Part shown: one piece after another, positions 20,815-33,600 of the stretch
Numbering within the stretch: the first letter of the stretch is position 1
Layout of the letters: each line of letters opens with the position of its first letter
DNA from: Plantago elongata
Taxonomy: Eukaryota > Streptophyta > Magnoliopsida > Lamiales > Plantaginaceae
Length of the DNA stretch: 44,905 bases
Assembly: GCA_036897095.1 (NCBI GenBank)
Contig: JAYMSP010000640.1
Coordinates: 1 to 44,905, forward strand
Reading direction: 5' to 3'
Translations under genes and position numbers: made by a program
The notes under the pieces: generated by a model
Databases searched by the model: none
Told to the model about the DNA's origin: nothing
Seen by the model: only the letters and a program-made list of their open reading frames with translations

Positions 20815-23033
20815 TTATGCCCATACAGGCCTGGACTCTCTCGCAATGTCCCGCCTGATCCACCTTTGGATTGGTTTGATAACAAAGAAGTACTGTTTCA
20901 AGGCAGAAACGGAAAAATCAATTCAAGTAACGCTCTTATAATTCCCCAAACAATGTAAGATAGGAGGAAATATGCTTACTTGAAATGCTAAGATTAGAGG
21001 AATAAAGATCTTCCCCCTCTCATTCGCATTTGGCCCTTCAATCAACTTTTGGTCGATGGGAGTACCACTTTTTCCATTTAAGGCAACATCAGTGATGACA
21101 TTGACCAGATTTGGGATCCAAGGGGCACCAGTTGGAATTATCTGCAATTTAATCAAATTATCTTAGATGCTTAAGTGTACATGTGAGTTCAACAATGAGT
21201 TTGGTATGATTGCAAAAGGAAAACGACCTACCTTCTCATCAAATTCGTTCTTGTGACACCTCCCGCTGTTCTCAACTAAAGCAACAGGAATTTCGAAAAT
21301 CTAGGAACAGCAACAAAATAGCAGTCAAAGTAAGAGGAATGAAAACCCAAGTGAAATCTACATGGCCAATATGCTTTTGAGAAACGAATACCCGTTCTAG
21401 CTTCATTACCAACTCTAATATGAGAAGAAAGATTCTAATATTACTTGGTAAAGGAAGATTCACTTGATGCATATTGTCATAATGATTATTGACCAACTAT
21501 CCCTCCAAGGCAATTCTGTGTTTTTCAAGTTTTAACTTACAATTTTCAGATTACACAGAATCTTTGTTAGTAACGACAAATATTCTATACAAGAAAGGTG
21601 AACAAATATGCATAAAATGCAGAACACTAAAAATTCCAATAACTCGGTGTCTTCGTTAAATAGATTTATATAAAAACAATTATTGCCGCAGCTGCATCAC
21701 AAGTCTAAGTACAGCATAAATGCTTAAAGTACTTGCACATATAGCACTTTAGTATTGCTCGTCGTAATCTATGTCTACCCCCCACTTTAAATTACATGTA
21801 GAGAACTCAAAAGGGAGAACTAAAGTAATTTCAAATCAATAAGCTTCAACTCCTAGTATCTAAGTTATGGCTTCATACTTGTGCATAGTTCAAAATGATG
21901 TTTGATGAGCATACCTTAGCTTCCTTTTTGCTAATCCCAGCTCCTTGGCGCACACATTTCAAAAGAGACTCAGATCTTTTGGAGAAGAACTCTTCATAAG
22001 TCAAAGTATCTGGCGGTGAGAGTTGAGCATGTGTAAGGACAACCATGGCTTTATGCCAGATTTGTTTGCCAAAACTGTCAGTAATTGCTCTCACAATCTG
22101 TTTGTCCAAATTATCAACTCTATATGCATCCAAGCGATCCACATAAAGCAGAACATCAATTGTCTTGTTCATAAGGAATCGGCCCAAAAAGCTACCACAA
22201 AAAAGGAACAATAATAAAATTTTAGCACATTGGGAAAAAAGCCTGAAAGTGTTCAAGCAGTGTGGCAATCCGATTGTGACATTGCAGAGTAGTGATGTGT
22301 GTCATATCAGACCTTTTTATTGTATCAAGAGTCTGGTCACTAACATATCCCCCTTCAACCAGGCCTGGGGTATCGATAATGTTGAGAGTAAAGCCCGACC
22401 TTGACCGTGACACCATCACTGGTCTTGGAGTTTCTGACTAGAACAACAGAAACAATTTTTCTCTAAATCCAATCACATTAATACCAACAACAGTCCTAGA
22501 GCAAAGAGTCATCATAAACTCAGTATATACCTGAAAAGCACTAACAGCGACCACTCGTTCCCCAATGATGGAGTTAATGGTAGATGATTTTCCTACTCCG
22601 CTTTTCCCCATAACAAGGATTGTTAACGTGTTGACATTCTACAAAAGATATAAATGCAAGCTGAAGAATCAGAACAAGATATACAAGTCCCTTCCTAGCA
22701 AAACATAGCACTTTTCGCTAGTAACGAACAGTTTGATTCACCCAAACAAAAGAGTATCTTTCTTGCTTATACATATCGGCTTTAGAATGAAACCAAATAA
22801 CCACACATGCTTCAGGCCTCATACATTTACTATACTTAACCAACCAGTGGGATGGAAATGTGAACAAGGTACCAGAGTCCAGAAGCATATTACTATATTT
22901 GTAACATAATGTGAATGAAGAAGGCAAATAAATGAACCTGATTCTTCAATTTCGACAACAAGTCAACCAATTTCTCCTGTGTAGCAGCAGGAAACTGCTG
23001 AATTGCAGTCCACTCTTTGATTAGCCCTGACAT
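20815..23033 (-). CDS. TOC34: TOC34, chloroplast outer-envelope import GTPase
   Basis: Seven coding exons: 22938-23033, 22531-22638, 22313-22437, 21915-22191, 21232-21300, 20980-21141 and 20815-20892, giving 304 residues. TOC34 is the GTP-dependent preprotein receptor of the chloroplast outer envelope and pairs with TOC159 and TOC75. Seen directly are the P-loop GKSGVGKSS (residues 43-51), the switch motif DTPG (90-93), the THAQ nucleotide-specificity motif, the TOC34 signature DVLLYVDRLDAYRVDNLDKQ, the VENSGRC strand, and a C-terminal tail anchor (IFIPLILAFQYFFVIKPI, about 270-287) followed by a short basic tail (RWIRRDIARESR). The start MSGLIKEW is in the first exon of the frame. The leader appears split by an intron (donor at about 23276, acceptor just above 23047). 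Confidence 0.96.
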
Positions 23034-24146
23034 ATTCTATCCTTAAGCTGCAAAAGGTACCACCTTTTGACTCAGAATCAGTCGAAAACAACAACAAGAA
23101 CACCAATGCAGATGAATAACATGACAAGAAAGTCATAAAATTGAAAATTCACTCTATCATCACAAGCTAGATTACAAGCCGAAAAACACAAACGCAATCA
23201 ACGTAAAGATAACATCTTTAACAAGAAAATCAAAGGAGAATATGGGATTGATGTTAAATTCAATCAGAGAAGAAACCTGGACTTCATATACAGATTGTGT
23301 ATGGGCAAGAAAAGAGGGTTTAAGAGAGAAGAGTAGAACCTTATCTTTGTATCACTTGTTCAAAGTGAGAAATAAAGAGAGATTGTGTACTGAAACTTGT
23401 AGTGATTATAAAGGTAGGTCTCGGTTTGTCTTCTTCTTCTTCTTCGTTGTGATTAACGAGTTTTGGTAGCAGGTGACGACTCGCACTCTAGGGACTAGCT
23501 AAACTGTATAATCTTTTCTGTTTATTCATTTGCTTTTGCTTTTAGTTAGAAATAACGATTGGACCACTAATCTGAAAATGTTTGTGTAGAAAAGTTATTT
23601 AGTTACTTAAAAATGATATTGTTTACTTTGAAAATGAAATTTACATAGATTTTAAAGTCATGCCGAGTAATATGGTGAAATATTATATCGATCGGAACGT
23701 GAAATATATTTTTATACAACAAATCGAGGCAAATTCAATAACACATTCCTCTAAGTCGGCTCGAGCTTTATCGAGTCCTAGCTAGCCTAAACTCATTAAT
23801 AAAGCAATCTATGTTTCAAGCTGAAGTCAGATGAATAGTTTTAAGCTCCATCCGTTTGGTTTCGAATTTTAATTGAGTTGGAACTGATTACCAAAAAATG
23901 CATACTATAATTATAATATAAGAAAAATGCATTCCAATCGAGTTGAACTAGTCGAAACTTATTTGACTCATAAGTTACAACCAAATGAGCCCAATGAAAC
24001 TCAAATTCGACCGAACACCTTGTCAAACGAGTATCGAGCCGAGCCCATAATTAGGCTCCACAACAAAAGTCGAAAAAAGCACACAATTTTGTGAGAGAAA
24101 TCCTACAATCAAGAACTCAACTGAGCTTGCACCATTCATCTCAGCA
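23034..24146. other. Head-to-head promoter region between TOC34 and the SMYD4-like gene
   Basis: Holds the TOC34 leader, its likely 5'-UTR intron (about 23048-23276) and the promoters of both divergent genes. A purine/pyrimidine tract of TTC repeats lies at about 23430-23445. Further on are scattered TCGAGC/GAGCC motifs (about 23757-23785 and 24030-24050) like those at 37200-37390, perhaps remnants of one repeat family. No extra gene was seen. Confidence 0.5.
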
Positions 24147-27100
24147 ATGGAGAAGCTGAAATTAGTGATTCCACAATCTCTGAAACAGCAAATCTACTCA
24201 AGCACGACTGATGAACTCAACTCCACTTGCTCTTCCCTTCTCCATTTCTTCAATAACACACCCCAATTTCATCAGGTACGCCGTTTCACTTCACTGATCC
24301 TACCTTTGTCTATGCTGTATTTTATTGTATTCTTCTGTTATTAATAGCATTCTTTTTTATTGAATTGATAGACTGTAAGGGACTTGACAGACACTGAAAT
24401 GAAGCTGTGTGGCAAGAACAAGGCAGCTGCTCTGGAAGCTAAGGCCACTGGCAATGAATGCTTTTCCAGAGGAGATTATCCCACTGCTTTGCGTTTTTAC
24501 TCCAAGGTTGATCGATAAATTTAATCCGGTGTACTTCGCTTTACGATTTTTCTTTTGATCAGAATGATATCTTGTGTTTTTCTTATGAGTCATACTAGTT
24601 ATTAATTATTATGTAGCATTCAAATTTTAAAAATGTAATACTTTTGCTCTAAACATTCGGAAAATCGGTTACAAATGATCAGAAGGAAATAAGCTTGTGC
24701 TTAACTGCATATGTATCTGCACGGTTGCGCTAATACACCGGAATGCAAGAAACATGGATTAAAAATCTCGGTTTCAGGACATGTTTTAGATTTTTTTAAA
24801 ACAAACCTTTCATAAATAAAAATAAGAAAATATATGGGAAACTTATGACTTCCGGAGTTCAATATTAATTTCATCCAATTGAGCTGAAGAATGAGACGTA
24901 TGGGGATTTTCAAGCAGTTTCATGGATATTTTGAGATTTGACTATTGGTGAGAAATTGTGTAAACTGCTGGACATAACGTATTAATTCCTGATTTCATTC
25001 AGATTACAATATCGTCTGTGGTCTGCCTATATATGTTTTCTAACTTGAGTTCTTGGGTGTTGGACTGTTGGGCAGATATCCTATGTTTGTAGCAATCAGT
25101 GACTTTTCATTTGTATCAACTTCAGGTTGTGAACTTTCTTTCGAAACTTTCTTGCTTTTTTTATTTTACTCATACAGACATTGTCTTTTCCTATTGCATG
25201 TTTGCAGTAGGCACTGCGCATTGCTCCAGCTGACATGGAAGACATGAATAAAAGTCTTGTTGCAACTCTCTATGTGAATCGTGCTTCTACACTGCATGTG
25301 AGTTTGAGTATCTGACTATTGTTAATGAATGCTTGGTTCGTAATAATATCGACATATGGTCACATTATGCCATTTAGTTGGAAATAATTTATCTTGCTCA
25401 ATTGGTTAACTGTTTAGACTAAATTTCTCATATTTTGAACTTCAATTTGGAAAGAAATAATGCCTGTGCAGCAAGTCAGTAACTCATGAAGCAACAATGA
25501 TTTGTTTCCTCACTAGTTTTCACTGTATAGTGTGGCTACTTTTTCTTTAAAATCCGAATAAACGTTTTTTATTCTGTCTTAGAAACTGGGATTGTACTCG
25601 GGGAGCCTTCGAGATTGTAATCGGGCTTTGAAAATAAACCCTACCTATGCAAAGGTAATATTTGCTTACATTATCCGTTTTCTCTATCTAGCTATGTTTA
25701 AAGAATCTACTGGTATTAATTCATATTCCATTCTACATTAATGGTTTCACTTATTCACATGGTGAATGGGCATTCCACAGACTATGGACATGTGATTTAT
25801 TCTGGATATCGCCAGACATTTAAAAAGTTGGGATGAATTATACCATTGTTTTTACAAAACTAAATTCTAGCTTTAATAATCGGATACACTTTGTGTATTT
25901 ATATATCTTTTTCCATATCTCAACCTATGTCTGGATCTAGGCCTGGTTTCGGAGAGGCAAGGCACATGCTTCATTGAATAACAAAAAAGATGCTATTGAA
26001 GACTTCAATGTGTCCCTTAAGATGGAGACATCAGTGAGCGGGAAAAGGCAGATACAGAGTGACCTGACTATCATTTTGGAGCGATCAGAGGTGGAAAACA
26101 GTGGACCAGCGAAATCAAAAGAGAACATCTCAGGTTTGCTCTCACAATCTTAATGTCAAGTTCTTTTTAGTTTGTATCTACAGTTTCTATATAGCTATAC
26201 CCTTGCTCCAAGTTTCCATCTTCAGTTAATACACACCCGTAATTCACCGGCCATTTAAAAATCATTGTCATCGTCATTGCATAGTAGCAGGTTTTGTGAT
26301 TACTTGTAATTGTAAAGAAGTGAAAAAGTACAAAACATTGTCTTCGGTTACTAATACACGAACTTGTTTAGATATTACTCTAATCTGGTTTTGCTCGTCT
26401 CTTACCCATTGCTTACTGGTTTTGCTTGTCTCTTACCTAATTATGCATGGAGGTGCGAGTACATGATGTATGAATGAATCAAGTCAGTTCACACTTTATC
26501 ATCTAACTATACTTGGAGAGACATTAAGGAAATTATTAATTGGAAACATTAGTTTTCTTTTATATGCGATCCTTCGATGGTTGATTTAAAAATGACTTCC
26601 TTGTGCCGTTCCTCCAAATTGTAGACACAGTAACTCTTTTTCCTTTCCTTTCTTTTTACTGTTCATTTTTGTTAGTATTTTTTTCCCTAATAACACATGT
26701 CTTTTAATTTGTAGCAGATAAGCCTCTTCAATTAAAACTTAAATGTACTTCTACGCGAGCTAAGGGAAGGGGAATGGCTTCGCTTAGTGACATTACACAG
26801 GGCTCTTTAATTCACACAGAAGATCCTTACGCTGCGGTAAGAATATTGATACATGTTCTTATTGAAACCTAATACAAGCTCAAATTTTTACAGGATAATT
26901 CCGTATTCACATGTACAGCTGTAGCAAGATGTCCACAGCCTGCAAAAATAATTTTTTTAAGAAGTACTGTGATATCTTCTATTTTAGTAGAATAAATAGT
27001 ACAGAGATGAATATTACAAAGCATCCAGCCAAAAACTCTGTGTAAGCTTGAATTGATGCTGAGATTTTGTTTTGTGTGCCTCTCCTTTGCAGATAATATT

Positions 27101-30100
27101 AAAGACTTGTCGAGAAACTCACTGTCACACCTGCTTCAGTGAGCTACCAGAAGATACCGTTCCATGCACATCATGTACAATACCATTATATTGCTCAGTA
27201 CAATGTCAAGTGCAAGCTGGAGGAAACAATTTTTGTACGATTGAAGAACACAAAGCCCCCATAAAATTATCAGATGATATTAAAGATTATGTCAGACTAG
27301 TTACTTCACTTGGCAATTTTAGCTTGAAAGATGATCATACTGCTGAACATGGTCATGAGTGTTGTGGAGTACATTGGCCGGTAGTTCTGCCATCTGATGT
27401 GGTTCTGGCTGGCCGTATACTTGTTAAGTATGTCAAAAAACAACGTCATAGTGGTGTTGATCCTAGCTACCATAGGATTCTGGTACAATTGTACTTCAAT
27501 TTGCTTCTGTTGATGCAGGCTCACGTCAATAGATAACTCGTTGTCCAGGCTGATCACATTGTTTAATTTGCAGGATCTTTGTCAGAATTATGAAAAGCTT
27601 CCTGGTGAAAATAAATTGGAGTTTCATGTTTACTCTATCATTCTAGTGTGCTGTCTTCAGCAATCTTTTGCCTCCGAACTCCCCTTGAATTCAACTATTG
27701 TTTCACAGGTATCCTTGATAATTAAGAAAGAAATCTTCATTTCTTCTTATTTTCTTGTAGCATCAGAATTGTTGTAAATGTCAATATTATGTCTCTCTGC
27801 ATGGAACTTTACTTCTTTGTGCTGCAGATTGTTATTCTGCTATCTCAAATTAGGGTCAATTCAATGGGAATTGCCCACATCAGATCTTCAGATGTCAAAC
27901 AGCCGCTATGTTATGACACGACAAGTTCTGTGGAACAGGTCTGAAGATATCCCATACTCATTATTTCGCATTCAATTCCTCATGATTTTGAAAATTTGAT
28001 CAATATTTTGTGTGTGTATATTTGCCTCCATAATGATCACAAAAGGCTAAAAAAAAGTTGTTTTAACGTTTCATTAAGGTTGTAGCTGAGCAAAGCTGCA
28101 GATTTATTCACTATGATAGAGAATCATGTGTTTTCTTTTAATGAGCTCCAATTCCTCCATTTATGATCACATGTATTGTGTTTACTCATATGCGTTCATG
28201 TTGTTACAGTTTCAGATATAATTCTGGACTTCTTTTGCCAAATTCTAAATTCCATGTGATCATGTTTTATAGGTTCGTGTAGCCCAAGCAGTTTATTGCA
28301 GCGGGAGTATGTTCAATCATTCTTGCCAGCCAAATGTTCATGCATATTTCCTTTCACGTACTCTCTTCATACGAGCTACAGAAAATGTCACTGTAGGAAC
28401 CCAGCTGGAGCTATCTTATGGGCCACAGGTACTCCCATGTAGTAAATACAAAAATTCTATTGTCAGGGATTATTACATGATACCCCTGTACTCAGGTGTT
28501 GGTTTTGTTAGTATTGCTACTGATGCTGAAACCTAACTTGCTTCAACTAAATTGTTGAGGGCCAAAGAGTGCTTGAGCTTTTCATAGAGCTTTACAATGG
28601 TTAATTAAGACTTGAAGGGCTAAGTTATGCTGCTTAATCTAAGTCTCTGACTATAGTAGGTATGCATGAAGCCCTGTTTTAGCATTTAATTTTGAGGTTC
28701 ACAGGTAGGGCAATGGGACCACCATAAACGTCATGAGTTTTTGGAAGATCGATACTCGTTTACTTGCACGTGCCATGGTTGTGTACAGCTGAATTTACCC
28801 GATCTTGTTATGAATGCTTATCGGTGTGTTGTACCAAATTGTTGTGGAGTAGTCCTGGATAAATGTGCCGCCAACAGTGAGAATGAGAAACTAAAACACT
28901 TCGAAGGAGAAGACTCATTCCAGGTATTCCATTTCTGTTGCATATTCCAGTTCAGGTTCTAAGTCATTTTGTCCATTCTAAATTTGCAAGGTGTATCATA
29001 TGTGCTCGCACAGTGTACGATTTGAAATTTTTCAGTGTTTAACAAACCCCTTTCATTGATATAAGGTTACCCCCTGATGTTACTTTCCTTTTGTGGTAAA
29101 ACCCCAGACGTTTATTAGAGCAAGCTAATTATATATTTTTTGTTCTTTTTAACTATGTTGAAGGACTCTATTTGCAACATTCACGATATCATGGAAGTGG
29201 CCCCTTATATCTTTAAGCAAACCGGTTCTGGCAGATACTTTAAACCTGTACACTGCTCACGCTGTGGCAAATTTTGTGATCTTCAAGCTTCACAAAATGC
29301 ACTCACCAAAGCTGAATTTTGTATGAAAAGGTATTCTATAAGAGATTTTTTAACTATATATTTTGTATTGTACATTACTACATTGTCATATGAACGACGG
29401 ATTTACTCTTCAGATTGCTGGACATTGTTCCTTCCGATAATAATCTGACTGATGCCATCATGGATGCTTCAAAGTCTATTAATACTTACAGAAATATATT
29501 GCATCCATTCAATAAGAGAATTGCTGAGGTAACTTTCAGTCCCCTGCTTGTTTCTATGTTAAGTTAGATGGTGTAGTTGATCCTTCCTATGTTGAGAACT
29601 GAGTAGCTATATTGTTTACGGAGGATTTGACGTTTAGACAACGACAGCTTTTGGCTATTCATAAAGTGATTAAAATGTTTCCAGGCGCAGGATATTATTG
29701 CCCGAGTGCTTTGTTTGGCCGGAGACCTGCACGCTGCAGTGGGCCATTGTCAGGCTTCAATTACGGTAAGTTTTTAGCTGAGAATTGTTGTGTCTACACG
29801 TTATTTATCTGAAATCAGTTATTACATTTTCATGTACTACGTTTTTATAGTATACAGTATACTAGTAAAAAATGTACAAGAAATTCTGATAATCCGGTTT
29901 CAGTTTCACCTGTCTCATTGTGGTCATCAATGTTTTTCTTAACAGATCCTGGAAAAACTGTATGGAGAAAACCACATTGCCATCGGGCACGAGTTGATTA
30001 AACTGGCAACAATTCAGCAATCGCTAGGTCAGAAAACTGCCTCAGGCAGCATGAGCCGATTGGTAGCAATATTTTCGCGATACTATGGGCCTCATGCTGA

Positions 30101-30119
30101 TATCCTATTGCCACCTTAG
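24147..30119 (+). CDS. SMYD4: TPR and SET-MYND domain protein, SMYD4-like
   Basis: Fifteen exons: 24147-24275, 24372-24506, 25211-25297, 25583-25654, 25941-26133, 26715-26836, 27093-27482, 27574-27708, 27828-27938, 28273-28428, 28705-28923, 29164-29330, 29414-29528, 29685-29765 and 29946-30119, giving 761 residues. Domains in order: N-terminal TPRs (about 65-190; AKATGNECFSRGDYPTALRFYSK, VNRASTLHKLGLYSGSLRDC, AKAWFRRGKAHASL); the split SET start (RAKGRGMASL); a MYND zinc finger (about 257-300; CHTC, CTSC, YCSVQC); SET core with FNHSCQPNVHAYF (NHSC at 473-476) and ELSYGPQ; post-SET Cys (CTCHGC at 531-536); and a C-terminal TPR-like segment (RVLCLAGDLHAAVGHC, ILEKLYGENHIAIGHELIKL). SMYD-type proteins methylate lysines on histones or other proteins. 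The substrate in plants is not established from this. Exon 6 has a NAGNAG acceptor. Confidence 0.93.
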
Positions 30120-30636
30120 CTATGTTGACAGAGACGGCTTGGATTTACCGAGCTACCACACATCGAGCCGGAGCCACATTGCTAGATATAGATGAATAAC
30201 AGTTGCCGTTGTACTATATGTAGATGTGGACTCTTTTATTTCACTCTTTCATTTCTGATCTGGTCTTGTACAAATCAAATCATGTGTATGGTTTGATTCA
30301 AAGCAGAGAACGACAGAGAAGTTTCTGGTCACCATACATGTAAGGCAGATGGCAAGTATGATTGATATACATTGCAAGAAAAAAGATTATGTATGTTTAA
30401 GAAAATTTATCTTGATGTCAATTTTAGAAGCTTTGATTTTCAGGTCAAGAAAATTGCACAAAATAATAGTAAAATGTACATTACTCAGGGAGCATCTACA
30501 TAAAGTTCCCTAAATTTAAACATATGACCTAGCTAGCTACTTGCTCTCTTTGTCCGAAGCCACCAATGACGAAACACAATCAGTATGGATTCCAGATGAT
30601 GTATAAATCTTGACTCCTGTACCTGGTGTTCCATGT
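30120..30636. other. Converging 3' ends of the SMYD4-like and CIP7-like genes
   Basis: 517 bases between two stop codons on opposite strands, so the 3' UTRs are close and may overlap. No ORF or RNA gene is visible. Confidence 0.5.
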
Positions 30637-33600
30637 CTACTTGCTGCCTTTAAATGCCGAAAGAGAGAAAAATGACCTTGATCCTGAAAGACCACAAGAT
30701 ATAGAAAATGTAGTGGTCAGAGAGGAGAGAAAGGAGTAACGGAGTTTGAACTAATAGTACAATCTGTAATCCAAATCACACCTCTGCTCATAGTTGGAGA
30801 AGCTGAAGCATGGCCCTCCAGGATGTGCTGAGACAAGGTTTGGACATTGATCTTGTTCATACTTGCTTGAGCTGAAAAAAGATGCATTGATTTTGTCAGA
30901 ACTTTTAAGAATTTTTGGGGTAAAAGTTGAAAGCAAACCACTTTCTGACATGAAAGTGCAAATTGATTTGCAATAGACTGATATAGACACCTTCAAAATC
31001 TCTCCTTTCCCAAACGATTCACTTTCCAAGTTCCAACACAATTCTACCTACAGTTTTGCAACTCAGTGATCTGAACAAAATTCTACGCATTTTGTATAAT
31101 GAACGACTACTTGAATACCTACAAGTTTCAGAGACACCATGAAATCTCTAGCACTTGCAATGCAAATGATATCCAAACCAATGAACTAGCTTGAATTAAG
31201 TCTAAGTACTACATCTTCAGTTTCTAAGCAAGGAATTTGAAGTGTCAGAGGACTAACATACCAGGATGATCATATTCACTTGGATTCTTCCGGTAAGTGT
31301 CATAGCTCGTATTTTGATGTCCGTTGTTCTTTGATTGGAGGGTTGCTTTCTTCAGCAGGTTTTCGGAATTTCTCCTGCTGATGGACTTCGAATCGTCCGT
31401 ATCATCCTCTCCTTCAGAAAAAACAGAAGGACTAGACCAGCCCGTAGAATTTGTATCAGTCTTGCTCTTGCGAGCAAACTTTAGTAGCCTCTTCAACCCT
31501 TTGGGTGCATCTTTTTGGTATACTATGGTTGGTGGATTTTCAGCATTTCCCCAATCAATGACATCGGGTTCACTGGTCTCCTGAAGAAGCATTTGTGACA
31601 GAGAATGTCGAACGCGTGGACTCGTTACTCCAACAGGGGCTACAAGTGTTGGAGAACCCATTTGGCAAATGTGGTCACTGGGCGCAAAGTGCTGATCTTC
31701 CTGCTCTTCTGTTTCCACCCAAGCTGTTGGTGAAATAGTGGACTCTTCTTCAACATCATCAACTCTAGTTTCAGGTTCCAACACATGGTCAAAAACATCG
31801 ATATTAACTGGTTCAACTGGACTAAAGCTCAAATCGGCTTCAAATTTCTGGGGGCTCTCTGCAGTGATCCCAGGAATTTGAACTTCGTGAATAGTCGACT
31901 CTTTGATTTCACTTTCTTCAGGCAGAATCAGAGAATCAGAAGAGTTGGGAACTGTTTCGACTGCTTCGATCATTTCATTTTGCACTATTATGATTGGATC
32001 TTCTGTCTTTTTCGCTGTATTCTGCGAACGAGGAGAAGACTTTGTCTTTAACACTTGATTATTGCTAGGTAGAGTTTTAGAGCCTTTCCGGAGAAAAGGC
32101 TTGGCTTCCACTGGAACAACAGTACCCTTCTTGCTATATAACTTAGGTTTAACTGCAGTGGCAGAATCATCAGAGGCACTATGAACTTTACTTTTCGCAG
32201 TTTTGGCAGGCTTTGTGATAGACTGCTTCTTCTCTGCAACACTTTTTACAGTATTCTTACTTTCAGCCGGTCTTGGTTTTAAAGACTTCGTCCGTGGTTC
32301 AGATGTATCTACCTTTGTGCTCGTTCTGGCAGCTGGTGGTGCTGGTTGGGATTTCCTACGAGACAGGGCTGTAACAGCAGGAGTTGAGGAGACAGGGGTT
32401 TTAGCAGGTGATCCACCTGGCACTCTCGGTGATGGCATTGATGGCCAGGATTTACGTGTTGCAGGCAAAGATGCCGTTTTCGTGAAGACTTTCTTAACAT
32501 CAACTTTTGGGCCATCTGCCTTAGGATTCGAAGGTTGAGGCATGTTTTTTTGTGGTTTCTGAACTTTATTAGTCATACGCTTCTTACCAGCGTCACTGGT
32601 GCTTACTGAGGCTGAAGCCAGCTGTGATTTGCTCGCATTAAGAGTTTGCTGCATTACTTTGAATTTTTTGTCTTTTTCTGCCTTTTTCTGAACAGTTTCC
32701 CCTCGAAGTTTCTCATCCCTCTTTTCCTTGTAATGATCGTAAAGGCCACCCCTTTGCTTTGCTGGCAAGCTCTGTCTTTTGCTTTTATCAGGAACTGGAT
32801 TTCGACTCTGCGCTGGCTTTGTTTCCATCATCTTCATTAACAACTCATTCAATTCTGCTTCCTTTTGCCTCTGCCACTCAGCTGAGGCAGCTAACTTTTC
32901 ATCATCATTAGATGATTCAATTGCAAGAGTCTCTTCGTGCACAGGCGGTGCACTTTCACTGGGGCTCCTTTCGGTATCCAATCCAGAAGGCTTATTTGGA
33001 TGATAATCAGAAGAAACATTATGCTCTTGTTCAGCTTTTGGTGAACTACTACTACTTTCAGAACTTTCTGAATCGTCTTGACGTTGGGTGCTGTCATCAT
33101 TAGGAATAACATCAGCGGGGCAACGAGAAGAATCTTCACCTACTACACTACTCCATCTTCTCAAAACAGATTTACTTGCAGTAGAGGAGGCCATCAATAG
33201 TGACCGTGCCTTTTGGATATCTGCAGCTGGATCACCCTGTTTGCTTTCAAAAAGATTTATTGCATCTTTTACACTGATTCTTTTGACATTAACATCTGTC
33301 TTTTTATTTGTTTGAGCTGGTTCACCATCATCACTATCATCTTGAGGCAAAAAGGACCTTTCTCTCACAGGGAAATTATTAAGGCTCTTAATAGTGATTG
33401 CAGTAGACCTTCGAGATCCAGAGCGTCCAATTTGTACCCTCCGCATTGGAGATGCAGAACGCCTGGGTGAAGCAGATCGTATAAGGGTGCGACTTCTTTC
33501 CGCTGAGGGTCGCTCTTCCTCACTCGATAAAGAAGATTCTTCACTTTCTGTTGAGCTTTGCCTTTCTACCTGAGCTGCTTTTGCAGGAGAAACACCGTAC

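Noticed and set aside
30717..31041. Alternative C-terminal frames for the CIP7-like gene (ending in [12 protein letters not shown] or in [11 protein letters not shown])
   Set aside because: Splicing at AGAG|GTGTGA to a further exon at 30637-30683 gives the family ending [14 protein letters not shown] in phase, which is far better supported.
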